From Skeletonema tropicum (Eukaryota; Bacillariophyta; Thalassiosirophyceae; Thalassiosirales; Thalassiosiraceae), in the NCBI GenBank assembly GCA_037178625.1, contig CM074131.1, forward strand, positions 558,001 through 622,000: a stretch of DNA of 64,000 nt, written 5' to 3'. This document shows positions 1-10,991 of this stretch, piece after piece (position 1 is the first letter of the stretch; each line of letters opens with the position of its first letter). Position numbers and translations under genes: made by a program. The notes beneath the pieces are model-generated. The model made no database searches and had not been told where the DNA came from. It saw only the letters and a program-made list of their open reading frames with translations.

Positions 1-2
1 GT

Positions 3-188
3 GATCAACCTGCTGTCGATAACAATGTCGGCTATGGATTTCTCGCACCCGCATCGGCTCAACTAGAAGAAAAAGTCACTACCGACGGAGATCATCCTGC
101 TGCTGATAACAACGGCGGCGGTGAATTGCTCGAAGCCGCAGCAGCTCAACCGGAAGCTGTGGAAGACGCTCAATGTTATTATCCTTGA
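3..188 (+). CDS. C-terminal end of an unidentified protein (partial)
   Basis: Reading frame 3 is open from the window edge to a TGA at 186-188 and gives 61 residues rich in Ala, Glu, Asp and Asn, ending in CYYP. The composition (AQLEEKVTTDGDHP, then an NNGGG stretch and an Ala-rich stretch) looks like a coding tail rather than noise, but no domain is recognisable. The start and any upstream exons lie outside the window. It could also be a chance open frame. Confidence 0.4.
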   Translation, partial: DQPAVDNNVGYGFLAPASAQLEEKVTTDGDHPAADNNGGGELLEAAAAQPEAVEDAQCYYP

Positions 189-2920
189 TCTCCCTGAGAT
201 AGGAGATAAAAGATACTGATTAAAGTATTCTTGTATCTACTTGTATCTACGTACGTGTAATCTAGCACTCAATCGATAGGCAATGAATTGCCACAGGACA
301 ACGAGACAATGTGTGGCGGATTTGCGTCAGCTAATCCAGAATCCAGATCTCTCTCGCTTCTCTCTGCTGTCGCACAATGGCTACAACGTGAGCTGCAACA
401 GCGGCAGGAAAGTAACGCCGTAGCAGCTGAAGCAACTGGAGCTCATGTTAGGTCAATGAAAAGGTCTGGCTTGTTCAGCAGTGGTTTCCAACCTGGTATG
501 TCTGCTCAGAGATTTAGTAGGATTTAGTGATGCCCTTTTGACATGGGGTTTACAAGTCAACTTCATGTATAAACCAGTACACTAGACACATAATGTCAAT
601 AGTCCTTTATGTCAATTGTGTAGTATGACTGGTATCATTAATGTTAATTGTGCAGTATGACTGTATATTGTCTACACTTGACCACCGTCTTTCGTCCTCA
701 ACAATTTTGTCATAATTTGTGCTGCTGATTGCAGACACACATCCTCCTCGAATTATGAATGCATGACACAAAACGACGCCGATGACACATAAAAGCGATA
801 TATAATGAATATGTGTTGTGATTAGTTTTACAAAGGCGCTCGTGTCGGCTTCTACTCACCCCCAGCCGACATTCGTTCAAAATGGAGCAGAAATCGTAGT
901 GTAAGAGATAGGCACTAATACGTCTGTAGGCGAGATGTTTCGCCCATTTCCGATGACACCATTCGATTCAGCATCAAATTATGGTTTAGGATACATATTA
1001 TCCATGAATTATATCCGTAATTAGTAGTGATTTGGACTTGCTGGTGGAGTGAGTTTTATGTTTACATATAGCTGTCTCATCTCCTTGACTCCATGACGTG
1101 GATTTTTTGTCTACGTAGGAATCGTCCAAGAAGCGGTACCAAAGTGGCGCCAACGATCATCGAGCACATCACCACCATGGGATTTCCGCCCGAGTAGCGT
1201 ACTGTACTGAGCGTGGTGCCGTTATATAAAAGATGCAATGCTCGAGACGTTTATATAGACACATATGATTGCATGTAGCAACTTTATATGTACTAATTTT
1301 TACAAATGATGTAAAATAAAAGCCAATTTGTGCACATGAATGTGTATCCTCAACTCTCATGAGCAATGAACGATGGTGTTATAACAAATATTTCGGCACT
1401 AACGACACCAAACACTGCTAAAATAACGCTTGTAGAGTTATGAAAAGAATGTTTGCATCTTTTTAATGCGGTAATAATAATTTATGAGGCCCACAGATAC
1501 TTGTCATTCAACACAAACACTTCTGTATGCACATCCATCTACTACAAGAGAATCACTTTGTGCATTCCAATGATGTCAGTAGTGATCATATGCAGCTCTA
1601 TCCGTCGAACATTACTTCATTGAAACCAAAGGGCCTTAACAAGTCGTTGAAGATTCCACTCCGATCAATTCAGAGCAATGTAGCGCCGTAACAATAGCCT
1701 TCTTCGGAGACAAAATGTGCACCTATTCCACCCTAATCGAGCTTTAAGTCACCCAACTACGACCTTATCTCTTCAATCAAATACAATAGTTGTTGTGTCA
1801 TTGTTGTCAGATGGTAATGTTGATTTGAATAACGAATCCATTGGAATTTGTTCGAGGAATGGCCATGTGTTGGGCGATGGTGATACCAAGGCTGAGTTCG
1901 CCGATGGTGGTGTAGGCAGTGAAATCGATCTCAATTGTCAACTTCACGGTACAAAGCGATCCTTACATATTATTGAGAGCTCATTTGTCGTGTTTAGTTG
2001 TCTCGTCATGATTAGAAGTCGGAATAGAACAACGAAATGGGTGACATTTGTTTGTAATTGATGATGTGATGTGTAGCAGCAATGTTGGTGCCCGACGGAG
2101 TGCTATGGCCATATGAAGTCACTAACAATGAACCACACCGACACTAGATGTCTATATGTAGAAGTAGCGGTGATAATTGGCGGAGAGAGGACGATCTCCG
2201 AGGTGTTACAGGCGTAGTATCGGACGACACATCGGGAGATTCGGCTTCTTCTGGTTGACTTTTTCTCATGTGACGCTTAGATGGGGTACCAAAAAGTGCA
2301 TTACGTGGCCTAGCCAGAAAGTTTCCTCATAGCTTCAGCTGCATACAGTTATATAGCACGAAATGCAAATCTGTGTACTTCAGGAGATACGATTTTTACC
2401 GCTATGCCATCAACATGGTGTTTTGGTTCACTTCCTCATGATGTGTGATGATGTTTTTGCTGCGAAATCGTGCATGGAGCAAAAGAGGCGGGATTTTTTG
2501 TGAAATATTTTATTTTTCTAATTTCGGCGGAAAGGGAGTGCCGTTATCTATCTTGTATGACATATACGTAGGAATCAATTTGACGGAGTCGAGGAGATGA
2601 GACAGCTATACATGTTGTGATTAGCTTGGCGCATTGGTGTATGAGAGATGAGAACCCCGCCGAGACCCCGCCGTTAAGTACATAGGGCAGAAGGGGGTTG
2701 AAGGTTGAAGGGCTGTGCGCTCTGACATGTCAAATGCCGCCTCGGACAAAAATTGCGTGGACACGAACGTCCTCAACGGTCGGACAACTTGTCAACTAAA
2801 ACAGCGGACAAATAGTCCACGTCAAGGGGACAATTCCGAGCACTGCGTGGACACCCTATGCGCGCCGACTAGGTTGTATCTCTAGGTTGTAGCAACTTAC
2901 TTGACATGTTACTAGCGTTA
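189..2920. other. Gene-poor interval
   Basis: No supported gene is seen here. Small open frames at 288-527 (+) and 1717-2061 (+) have no recognisable motif and no splice-linked neighbours. The stretch is mostly AT-rich and low in coding signal. Confidence 0.5.
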
Positions 2921-2935
2921 TGGCCAGGAATCCTC
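2921..2935 (+). repeat. Left terminal inverted repeat of the hAT element
   Basis: TGGCCAGGAATCCTC, partner of 4955-4969. Confidence 0.6.
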
Positions 2936-3273
2936 AGGATATTTCGGCATTTTCCGGTAGCCTCTAGGATATTTTTTCGCCAATATTCGCTAAAAAATAT
3001 CCTCTTCTTTTGCATGCCCATACGATACTGGCTGTAGCATTCTAAAAAAAAAATTAACGGAAATCTTAAAGTACGTCATGGTTGGCCCTCCAGGGGCGAA
3101 ATTATCTACAATTATCTAGAGCAATGTCACAAGTTACTACCCTTCGAGTGTAATTAAGCAAATAACCAACAGTTTTTCCATCACCCCGGAATTAGCAAAG
3201 AGGCAGTGATATGAAATTCCAAACCAATTCTAGTGTTAATAATACTTCTATTCACTCATATGATGACATCTAA

Positions 3274-4749
3274 TTACTTTTTAACGTTATAATCACCCAC
3301 CAAGTCATTGTTGCAGCGCACAAATGCTCGAAGCTCCAACATGTCTCTCACTGTGTTGTCGCCAACTACCCTCCGAATGAATGTCAATTGTGAGAAGACA
3401 CGCTCCACCGCAGCACTAGAAGCCTGAGAAAGAACAACAAGTCGAACAGCCTTGCAAAACTGTGGAATGACGCCACTCCTCTCATTCATTACAGTCCTCC
3501 ACCATTCGTAGATCCGGCGTCCCCGCTCACCAATGTCATCTTTCCAATTTGTTTTGCAGAAGTCATCAACATCAACTCCCAACCCATCATTGTCCTCTTG
3601 TCCAACTGCATGCACCAATTCCTCAATATCCCCTACAATCCCATCTTCAGCCACATCTACATCTTCCGTTCCATCATCCAAGTCTTCATCGATAGCATCA
3701 TCATTCTCACCCTGCTGCTGACGCAACGTATTGTCTATGTTGATCAGTACAGCTCTCTGACGAGCACGTCTCAACTTTTCCTTCACTCTATCTCGGTACT
3801 TCTTGTTATCAACCAACGCAACTTCATCAGCCTCAAAATCAAAGTCCATTTCGTCAATAAGTTTAAAAAATTCAGGTATCTCATTTTTCATTGATGCGAG
3901 GAACTCATCGGTGAATTCCTCACACTGAAAATGTTTCAACTCATCAATCAATCGACAAAGAGAATCACTTGTTGGCTGCAGATCCATCAGAAACAAAACA
4001 TCAAACAGTTTGCAAGCACGAAACGCTCGTCGGATTCGTTTCAAATGCGGGTCGTTGTTGAAGAGACTATTGTATTTTTTGAAAGCACCCTCAACACATT
4101 CTTCTGCATGCCGCAAAAAGTCTTGCTCAGTCAGCTTACCTCCGTGTTTATCCTTGAACTCCTGTAATTCATCCTCAAGTTCACGAAGATTGTCTTTCTC
4201 ATCTTGAAGAGCCCTCTTCCTCTCATTCAAAGAATCTACAATTTCTTGGCGTTGTTCTGCCCTGGCCTCATTTGCTTCATCTTCAGTGAGCTCTTCAGCT
4301 CCGTCGTTGGCGTCATCATCATCGTCATCATCATAAATGCGATTTCGCACTCTTCCCCGATGACCACGGCCTAATGGCCTCTCCTCTTCGGCCTCAGACT
4401 CCTCCTCTGACTCAATTGGTGGATTATCAAACTCTTCCAGCTCGATTTCCAACGTATCCACATCGATGGATATATTCTCCATAGAACCTCGACTGGCTTC
4501 GATTTGAGTCAGCATCTCCTCCCACTTCGGCTCCACAAGTGCCGCTGCTTCTCTACATCGTTTGCGGGTCAAGCCCTCATCATTCTCATCAAAGTACACT
4601 TCACTTGCAACGTAGTCGTCCAAGTCATTGAATAGACTATAGACAGTGAGGACAATGGGGTCATCAGTTTCAGCAGCATAAGTCGCAGTGCAAAATTTCC
4701 TTCCAACCTCTGCCACAGCACCTGCTTCGACAATAAGCCTAGGCAGCAT
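3274..4749 (-). CDS. hAT family transposase, C-terminal part
   Basis: This 491-residue ORF ends in a hAT dimerisation (hATC) motif: SQASSAAVERVFSQLTFIRR at about residues 437-456, followed by a helical tail. Before it come ACKLFDVLFLMDLQP and an LIDELKHF-type stretch, also usual in hAT transposases. The N-terminal half is very acidic (runs of Asp and Glu near residues 110-160). No BED zinc finger is visible, and the length is below the usual 600-700 residues, so the N-terminal DNA-binding part is missing or lies in another exon or frame. An overlapping minus-strand frame runs on to 4970 without clear homology. It is either a shortened non-autonomous transposase or a co-opted one. The family call is firm; activity is doubtful. 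Confidence 0.65.
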   Translation of the reverse strand: MLPRLIVEAGAVAEVGRKFCTATYAAETDDPIVLTVYSLFNDLDDYVASEVYFDENDEGLTRKRCREAAALVEPKWEEMLTQIEASRGSMENISIDVDTLEIELEEFDNPPIESEEESEAEEERPLGRGHRGRVRNRIYDDDDDDDANDGAEELTEDEANEARAEQRQEIVDSLNERKRALQDEKDNLRELEDELQEFKDKHGGKLTEQDFLRHAEECVEGAFKKYNSLFNNDPHLKRIRRAFRACKLFDVLFLMDLQPTSDSLCRLIDELKHFQCEEFTDEFLASMKNEIPEFFKLIDEMDFDFEADEVALVDNKKYRDRVKEKLRRARQRAVLINIDNTLRQQQGENDDAIDEDLDDGTEDVDVAEDGIVGDIEELVHAVGQEDNDGLGVDVDDFCKTNWKDDIGERGRRIYEWWRTVMNERSGVIPQFCKAVRLVVLSQASSAAVERVFSQLTFIRRVVGDNTVRDMLELRAFVRCNNDLVGDYNVKK

Positions 4750-4954
4750 CTCCGCCGTACTGCGACCACTAAGTTCTGCTCGTGCTCAGTCTGAAGTTGT
4801 CGGCGTAGTGTCCGACGAGAGGCTGCTCGGCATGGTGTCCGGCAGGCGCTCAATAGAGGTTGAGAAGAGTGGATGCTCCCGTAGCAATTGTACCATACGT
4901 AGGAACTAGTTTTAAAAAGCGAGGATATTTTTGAGGCTATTTTGCAGGGGTCGG

Positions 4955-4969
4955 GAGGATATCTGGCCA
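4955..4969 (-). repeat. Right terminal inverted repeat of the hAT element
   Basis: Minus-strand TGGCCAGATATCCTC, two mismatches from the left end repeat. Confidence 0.6.
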
Positions 4970-5015
4970 TTAGGTTACATGCTACATGCTATGCAATCAA
5001 AGAAATAATGATAAT

Positions 5016-7816
5016 ATGGATGCTCCTGATGCATTCGAGGTAGCAAGGGGTGAAAACAAAATGACGGTGGCAGTGAGTTCAATGTGTATGAAAGTGGCTG
5101 CGAGCTGAGCGCATCTCATCTCATATAATAATATCATCTTCTTATCTATGCCATTAATTCATTCTTCGGCTTTCAGGAAGATAGCGCTCTCGATGAGCAA
5201 GTCAACAACATCGCGAACCAGCATTTTGCTCCGCCGCCTGCACGTGCTGTCGTGGTAGATGATGTCATGAGCAATGATGAGGAAGATTGTGTAGGTGAAC
5301 ATGAGGATGAGGCATTTCAATCAAGTGATTTGCAGCCTGGAATCTCTTCTTCGTCAACAGACCACATCAATCCCAACCTAGCCTTCATTTCTACCTATGA
5401 CGATCGTAAGGACATAGAAGATGACAACCGCAACGAAGAGATGATCATTCCCAAAGATTCATTCAGTATGCTGTATGTGGGGGAAACCTGTGCTGACTAC
5501 ATCCTCCCAATTTCAGTGTTCTTCTTGCAAGTGTCAATCCTAGTCCTAAACAGCAAAATCATGCCATTGAGTAATGCCATGAACATCCCTGTTGCAGTGC
5601 CTTGGACTGTTACTGCGTCGCAGTACATTGCCTGTCTCGTAGCAGTCATTTCGGCCGATGATCTCATCCAGGGAATGCTGTTCATGTGCAAGCGCATCAT
5701 TCCCTCAGGATATTCCCCGGTAGATGGGTTGTTACCTCCAATTTCGTGGAAGTGGGAATTCTCTAACATCATGCGTTTCGTGGAGGGCTTACTCGTTATT
5801 GGTGTTAGCTTTGTTTTCATCGTTCAAAGTTCTACTGTAATTGACCTCTTTCTGAACTTTGCTGGGGTAACATTTGTTGGGTCCCTAGATGACATATGTT
5901 TCCACCTTGCGGATAATGGCCTTTTAGGCCAGAGAGCAAAGTATACGGCTAAGAGTGTAGCCAACTTTCAAGTCTACAAAAAAGACCAAGGAGATTTGTG
6001 CAAGACAATGAGAATCATCCGTTTTGCATTTTTTGTTGGGATGACTGTTATCCTGTGGGTTGGATTGTCTTTCCTTGTGCGGCAACAAGCTACGATGGTT
6101 TATGCGTGCCAATCTTTGACACTTTCAGTTGGTGGGTCGATTTACCCATGGGCTCGGCACTACAGCGGCGATTACACTCTATCTGGTAAGAGAGTCAACC
6201 ACCGGGCAAAATATGAGAAGATTCAGGGAACAGAGGCGGATGATAGGTGCCTATATTATTCTGATTTTAGCAAAAGATGGGTTATAGCCAGGGCTTATGA
6301 TGATACTTGTGGGACATATTTTGATCTTGTAAGTTTTCATGCAACATGTCTGTGTTTTGATTTGAATTGTATTCAACGTCTAAGCTTTTTCCGTGTAGAT
6401 GAGTGAAAGAACCACAGCTTATGATATCAAAGAAGTTGAAGAATTTCGGTTTTTGACAGATGAAGCTGCAGAGGTCGATCTCAGATGCAACGATTGTGAC
6501 CCAAACCTACCCGAAGAAACTTGCAGTTGGCTTGGAAAATGTAACGAAACCACAAAATCATGTGATTGCGACAACGGCTTCTTTGGAGACAGATGTCAGG
6601 TAAGTTGCACTCTGCCAGTGATCTTCAAGTTACATGTAAAGCTAGCGACGAGCTTCTTTCTAACCCACTTTGTATTGTTATCTGCATCTCTCAGCATATG
6701 GGCCCTTGTACTGAAATGGTAACGGATGTCGGCTTTGAAGGCTGTTTTTCTGAAAAAGACTGTAACGACCAAAAGTCGTTTGACTTGCTTTATGACGATG
6801 AAGACAAGCCAGTCATGTGGTTAGGAGTACCAGTTTACAGTTACGAAGAATATTCGCGGTACATGTTTTTTGATGGCAATCACTGGAATGTAATGCAGGT
6901 CAACTATGGCGGCTCAGATGACATCTCTGACCATCTATCATCTTACCTCTCTGACAAGGAAAAGTACAGAATAATGTATGTCAGTGAGCCAACACAATCA
7001 AGCACTCCTGCAAATCTGGCTTTCCGTGCGATATTTGCTGATTGGGCAGCTGATATGGATGATGATAGCTTTCGGAAGTACTCTGCGATTGCTCGGATGA
7101 GTGAGAAGGAGTTCTTTTTCTTATGTGCCGACTGCTACGATGGTACCGAAGCTTCTAAAGCAAGTGTGTCTATTTGCACTGATGAAAGTGGCAATCAAAC
7201 CAATGACATTTGCAAAACAGTAGAAAATGATCGTCATGGAACTGTTTACCGGTGTGACTGTCCGCTTGGATTTGACGGACCTCTTTGTCAAATCCGCCCC
7301 GCAGAGGGTGCGGTAACGCTACATTTAGATTATGGCAATGGCTTCTGCCCGATATGCGGCGAAGGAAATGATTGGAGTTTGTGGGATCTTGATGGGATTA
7401 AAAATACTTGCCTTCCTTACCCTAAAAAGCAACCCATTTCCTTCAAAGGAACCAATAGCACCTCTGAAAGTCAGGTACAGATAGGTCTGAGTTTGACTGA
7501 GACACACTTTAAAGTATTTGTTTCTATCAACGCGGAAGATGGAAGTGATCTATGCACTCCAAAGGAAGGTACCACAAAAGAAATTTTCACCTTTAGCAGG
7601 ATCAGAGCAAATACTCAGACTCAGATCTCTCGGGTCCATTTTGACGAGGCAATTGCATTCGGCGATGTAGCCGCTCCCTTTGGAACAATTGTTCATGCTC
7701 AAGAGATTGATTGTACAGTTGAAAGTAATGTTGACCAGAGCTTTTGTGATGAGTCCAAAGCCGTTCAGCGTGCTTGGGTTAAGCTCGACGTCAAAATTAC
7801 ATCCTATATCAAATGA
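5016..7816 (+). CDS. Multi-pass membrane protein with EGF-like modules (4 exons)
   Basis: Proposed exons are 5016-5072, 5177-6328, 6399-6599 and 6695-7816, giving 843 residues. The last three are joined by clear GT-AG introns of 70 and 95 nt, all phase 0. Exon 1 is an inference: the frame is open up to an acceptor at 5176, and an ATG at 5016 with a GTGAGT donor at 5073 fits in phase. An acidic N-terminal region is followed by about four hydrophobic segments (roughly residues 126-145, 169-190, 221-255 and 299-319). After these comes a long Cys-rich part with an EGF-like module across exon 2 (CDCDNGFFGDRC) and a second one in exon 4 (CDCPLGFDGPLC). The C-terminal part is probably extracytoplasmic, suggesting a cell-surface role. 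The specific function is not recognised. Confidence 0.7.
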
Positions 7817-7980
7817 GACGTAAATCGTTTTCTTAAGAGAATAGAACAAGTATTATGCGTGCCAATCTTTCGACGCCGTCTTTAGTGTGTGGGATATGTT
7901 AGAGGGCAAAGACAAAGACAGAGTTGATAAGGGATCCAAATTGACATTAAATGCATTCTATTTCCTTCAAAGTTTTCTCT

Positions 7981-8336
7981 CTAGGCTAATAACAATCCTC
8001 TCTCAACAATGCTTGTAACAGGGGGCTTTGCTGCTCGCGTAGCTCTTTTCAGTAGCTTGAACATACCTGTTCCGATTGGTGCTGCCTTGCCCATAATGAT
8101 GCACTCAGACACGACATCAATTGTATCAGTTCTTCCGTGACAAGCGCAGCATCGAACAAGTGGTCAGTAGTCTTTTTGAAGGAGGCAAGACATGAGCACA
8201 CTTTCCCTCATCTTGGCAACACCAAAGCGAGTAATACCAAGTACGTCTTCTCCCTTGCAAGACATCACATCTGATAAAAGGAGTAGATGGCGGGTACAAT
8301 TACAATGGCACGCCTATCATATGCATTCATAATGAA
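7981..8336 (-). pseudogene. Fragment of RNA polymerase III largest subunit (RPC1), broken
   Basis: The minus strand encodes, in three frames, the conserved C-terminal end of eukaryotic RPC1. A piece reading IMNAY is followed by [19 protein letters not shown] and [16 protein letters not shown] second frame gives [15 protein letters not shown] third gives VVSECIIMG and APIGTGMFKLL. Order and spacing match the RPC1 tail. The frame changes at least twice, and a stop interrupts the first frame, so this cannot make an RPC1 tail. The rest of the subunit is absent. It is most likely a relic copy; the working gene should be elsewhere. No intron is needed to read the pieces in order, so a retro-copied origin is possible. 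Confidence 0.7.
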
Positions 8337-8433
8337 CTGCTCTTTAACACTTGCGCCTAGTCGTCAGGTAAGGGACATGATAATGTAAGAGACGACAATG
8401 TGTAGCCTGCTTTCCTTCTATCACATCTCTCAA

Positions 8434-8500
8434 GGGAGAGAAAGAGGAAAGAGAGAGAGAAAAGAGAAAGAGGGAAAGAAAGAGAGAGAAAGAGAAGGAA
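8434..8500 (+). repeat. GA-rich simple repeat
   Basis: A purine-only tract of GAGA, GAAAG and GGAAA units. Open frames crossing it are low-complexity by-products. Confidence 0.8.
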
Positions 8501-8668
8501 ATGTGCGACCACGGACAGAATCTCCCGATGACATCCGAAAATCATCAACATGTTGTTGTTGTGTTGGTTGTACTTTTAGCAACTTGACAGCTATATGCTA
8601 TGAAAGAGAAGTGTTGTTGATCGTTAAACAATAAAAATAACTATCTAACAGACTTCGTCATCATCACA

Positions 8669-9082
8669 ATGTTCAGCGCAACCCTAGCCCGCTTCAGCTC
8701 CTCCCTCCCCCGCCGCCCCAACCTGCAATGGATGCCAACCCTCCCCCTAATCCTCCTCCACGCCACCCACGCCACACCCACCACACCGGCACAAGCAATC
8801 TTTCGTATAAAGCCTCAAATGACCAAACATGAAGTGAAAGAATACCTAACCAAAATATATAATTTACCAGTTGTGAATGTTAGAACTCAGAATTATTTGG
8901 GGAAACGAATGAAGATTATTGGAAAACGAAAGATTGCCTATGGGAAGAGACCGGATTATAAAAAGGCGTTTGTGACGTTTGATGAGACTTTGGCGGATGT
9001 GGGGTTGGGGAGTAAAGTGGATGGTTTGCCGGGGCAGGAGGTGGAGGAGGGTGGAGAGCAGCAACAGCAGATTGAAGCCTAG
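8669..9082 (+). CDS. MRPL23: Mitochondrial large ribosomal subunit protein uL23m
   Basis: This 137-residue protein starts with an Arg- and Ser-containing amphipathic leader (MFSATLARFSSSLPRRP), typical of a mitochondrial presequence. It is followed by the L23 core: KPQMTKHEVKEYLTKIYNL, VVNVRTQNYLGKRM and a basic KRKIAYGKRPDYKKAFVTF segment. L23 binds 23S-type rRNA at the polypeptide exit tunnel of the mitoribosome. The gene is a single exon, and the length fits the family. The C-terminal tail (EVEEGGEQQQQIEA) is low-complexity. The start at 8669 is chosen because the leader begins there. Confidence 0.85.
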   Translation: MFSATLARFSSSLPRRPNLQWMPTLPLILLHATHATPTTPAQAIFRIKPQMTKHEVKEYLTKIYNLPVVNVRTQNYLGKRMKIIGKRKIAYGKRPDYKKAFVTFDETLADVGLGSKVDGLPGQEVEEGGEQQQQIEA

Positions 9083-9463
9083 CTTGATGGTAATGCACAC
9101 ATCATCATGATTGTGTACACATCAAATAATCATCACAACATTAGAAAAGAGAAAGGGACAAAAACACAATACTGCAATAACAGTAGAGAAATCGAGGTAA
9201 CTTGTTGTGTCATGATGAAGACACAGAGATATATTGAAGATCTCTCGGAGGTAGCATAGAAGCGATGAGTTAACTGCAAATGTTTAACAATAGTAATCAA
9301 ACACCAACAAAAGTTTGCTGCTCAACCATTTTGACTTCATTAGCTGTCACATTGTGTCATCTACATCTTCCAACGAGTGTTATTTGCGTAATAATGCTAG
9401 CTAGTATCATGTTAGTAGCTGATGAACAATGCCTCCAATTCATATCTCATCCTGATATATCAA

Positions 9464-10537
9464 TCATTGCTCAACATCATCACTACTATTAAACCACATG
9501 AACGAAGTCTCCGCCTCCCCCACAACCGGATACAACGGCACCAACTCCCCCTCCTCACTTGGATTCAACCTCCACGTATCCGTAATCAACGCCGCGGCCG
9601 TACACAACCAAATCAAGGTCCCACCCAACAATTTGCCCGCAAATGGATCCACCCCATAATACTGATAGGAAGCATTCGCTGCACTTAGTACCACACATAA
9701 TACACCAATGACTGCGGCACCGTATCGTTTTTCAGTGTTGTTGATTGTGTTCCAGATGTCACCGATGGTTAAATGAAGCATAAACGCCATGATTGGGAGG
9801 CAGAGGAAGGAGCCGGTGGAGGAAACGATTAAGCTGGCGGAGTAGGCGCGGATTGGTCCTATGATTAGTACCCTGATATAGATGGACGTGAATGTTGATA
9901 TATATAATACATCATGGTATGGGGTGAATATCATTGATTATTAGAGCATCTTATAAAAAAGTAGGAAGCTAATTGCATTATTCCTCTCGTATACTTACCA
10001 CATGATAGGAAAGATCACACCCGGAGGAGTCCACGACGGCATAACACGATCCCTAAATCCGCTCGACCCCTCCCCATCCACAGCCTTGGACCGATCCGGT
10101 CTTTGATTATTCAGTGGATTAAACACACGTGATTTCAAGGAGCACCCGTAAAAGAGTAAAAATGCAAATGGCATGGGGATGGAGTCCAAGTTGAGGAGTT
10201 GGCTGAAGGCTACATCGAGTAGTTGGAATGTTGCTGCGAATAGTGATAGTTCGGTTATGGCCGATGTTGCGTATTTGAGAAGGGCGTCAGTGTCTAGTTG
10301 AGGAGATGAGTAGGGATTGATCTCACTGCTGCTTGAACGAAGAGTTGTTGTGGTTCGAATTTTGTTAGTGAAGGCGAGCTTGTGCTTTTTGTAAGATGAT
10401 AGTGGGGAATGTTGCTGTTTTGGTTGATTCTTCGTCGCCACGGTGGAAGATGGAGGAGTGGAGAATGCATGGGCTCGTGGAGCTGCGAGTAATGCCGCTG
10501 CTAGCGGGGCGTAGGAGACGAATTTCACCATGGTCAA
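9464..10537 (-). CDS. TspO/MBR-like membrane protein, probably plastid-targeted
   Basis: Two exons, 9999-10537 and 9464-9872, are joined by a 126-nt GT-AG intron that splits a Trp codon; the product is 315 residues. The N-terminus is a signal-peptide-like segment ending in an AHAF|STPP motif and followed by a Ser/Thr-rich stretch. That is the bipartite leader with Phe at +1 that directs diatom proteins into the complex plastid. The mature part has PSWTPPGVIFPIMW just before the splice junction, then several hydrophobic helices with WNTINNTEKRYGAAVIG and a WRLN turn, which fits the five-helix TspO/MBR family. Members bind tetrapyrroles or sterols in membranes. An extra hydrophobic region precedes the core. 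Truncated copies of the 5' end of this gene recur at 18616 and 26770. Confidence 0.7.
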
Positions 10538-10856
10538 AGAGTGGATGTTTTGGTGAAGTAAGTGGAGCTTGTGAGGTGGCAGCTGTCACAGATTATGTCA
10601 CAACATCATAATACACAGAAGAAGTCACATTCGACATGGTTGAGAGAGCAACTTTCATAGCTAGCTCTATCTCTTGAATCTTGAAGAGCAACAGAGTTCT
10701 TCTGAAGAGACGGACTTTTATCCCATTTGATGACAGAACCATCTGGTGGAGAATATTTAAAGGCACAAGAGCTGCATCATTCTGAATACATGTAGAAGTG
10801 AATATGTAGAAGTAGAACGAAAGCAGTGGTAGAGTGGTAAACATAACTTCTCCACT

Positions 10857-10872
10857 ATAACAGTCCTGTTAT
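10857..10872. other. 16-nt perfect palindrome downstream of A1
   Basis: ATAACAG-TC-CTGTTAT lies about 120 nt past the A1 stop, in a conserved 3' flank. It may form a hairpin in the transcript or be a protein-binding site. Confidence 0.5.
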
Positions 10873-10991
10873 CATAGACTATGTTGGTTCGGGTTCAGGC
10901 AGGCAGCATCAAAAACAAACAAATCATATTCAAGGAATTTCAGACTCAAAGGTCAAATAATCTTCAGAATAATCCTCGGAATATTCCAGTC

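Larger units (their letters stand above)
2921..4969 (-). mobile_element. hAT-type DNA transposon
   Basis: The element is bounded by short inverted repeats: TGGCCAGGAATCCTC at 2921-2935, and TGGCCAGATATCCTC read on the minus strand at 4955-4969 (13 of 15 identical). Just inside both ends the motif AGGATATTT recurs (about 2936, 2967 and, inverted, 2993; on the right at about 4922), as expected for subterminal transposase-binding sites of hAT elements. The single long ORF inside carries the hAT dimerisation motif. I could not find a clean 8-bp target duplication: the flanks TAGCGTTA and TTAGGTTA are only similar. The right end lies 47 bp upstream of the start chosen for the next gene. Confidence 0.65.

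Noticed and set aside
2913..4977. 8-bp target duplication of the hAT element
   Set aside because: TAGCGTTA and TTAGGTTA align only with a shift; not convincing.
10817..10900. tRNA gene suggested by A-box-like TGGTAGAGTGG and B-box-like GGTTCGGGTTC
   Set aside because: The acceptor ends do not pair and the T-arm is weak, so no cloverleaf forms. Kept only as a note to the palindrome finding.
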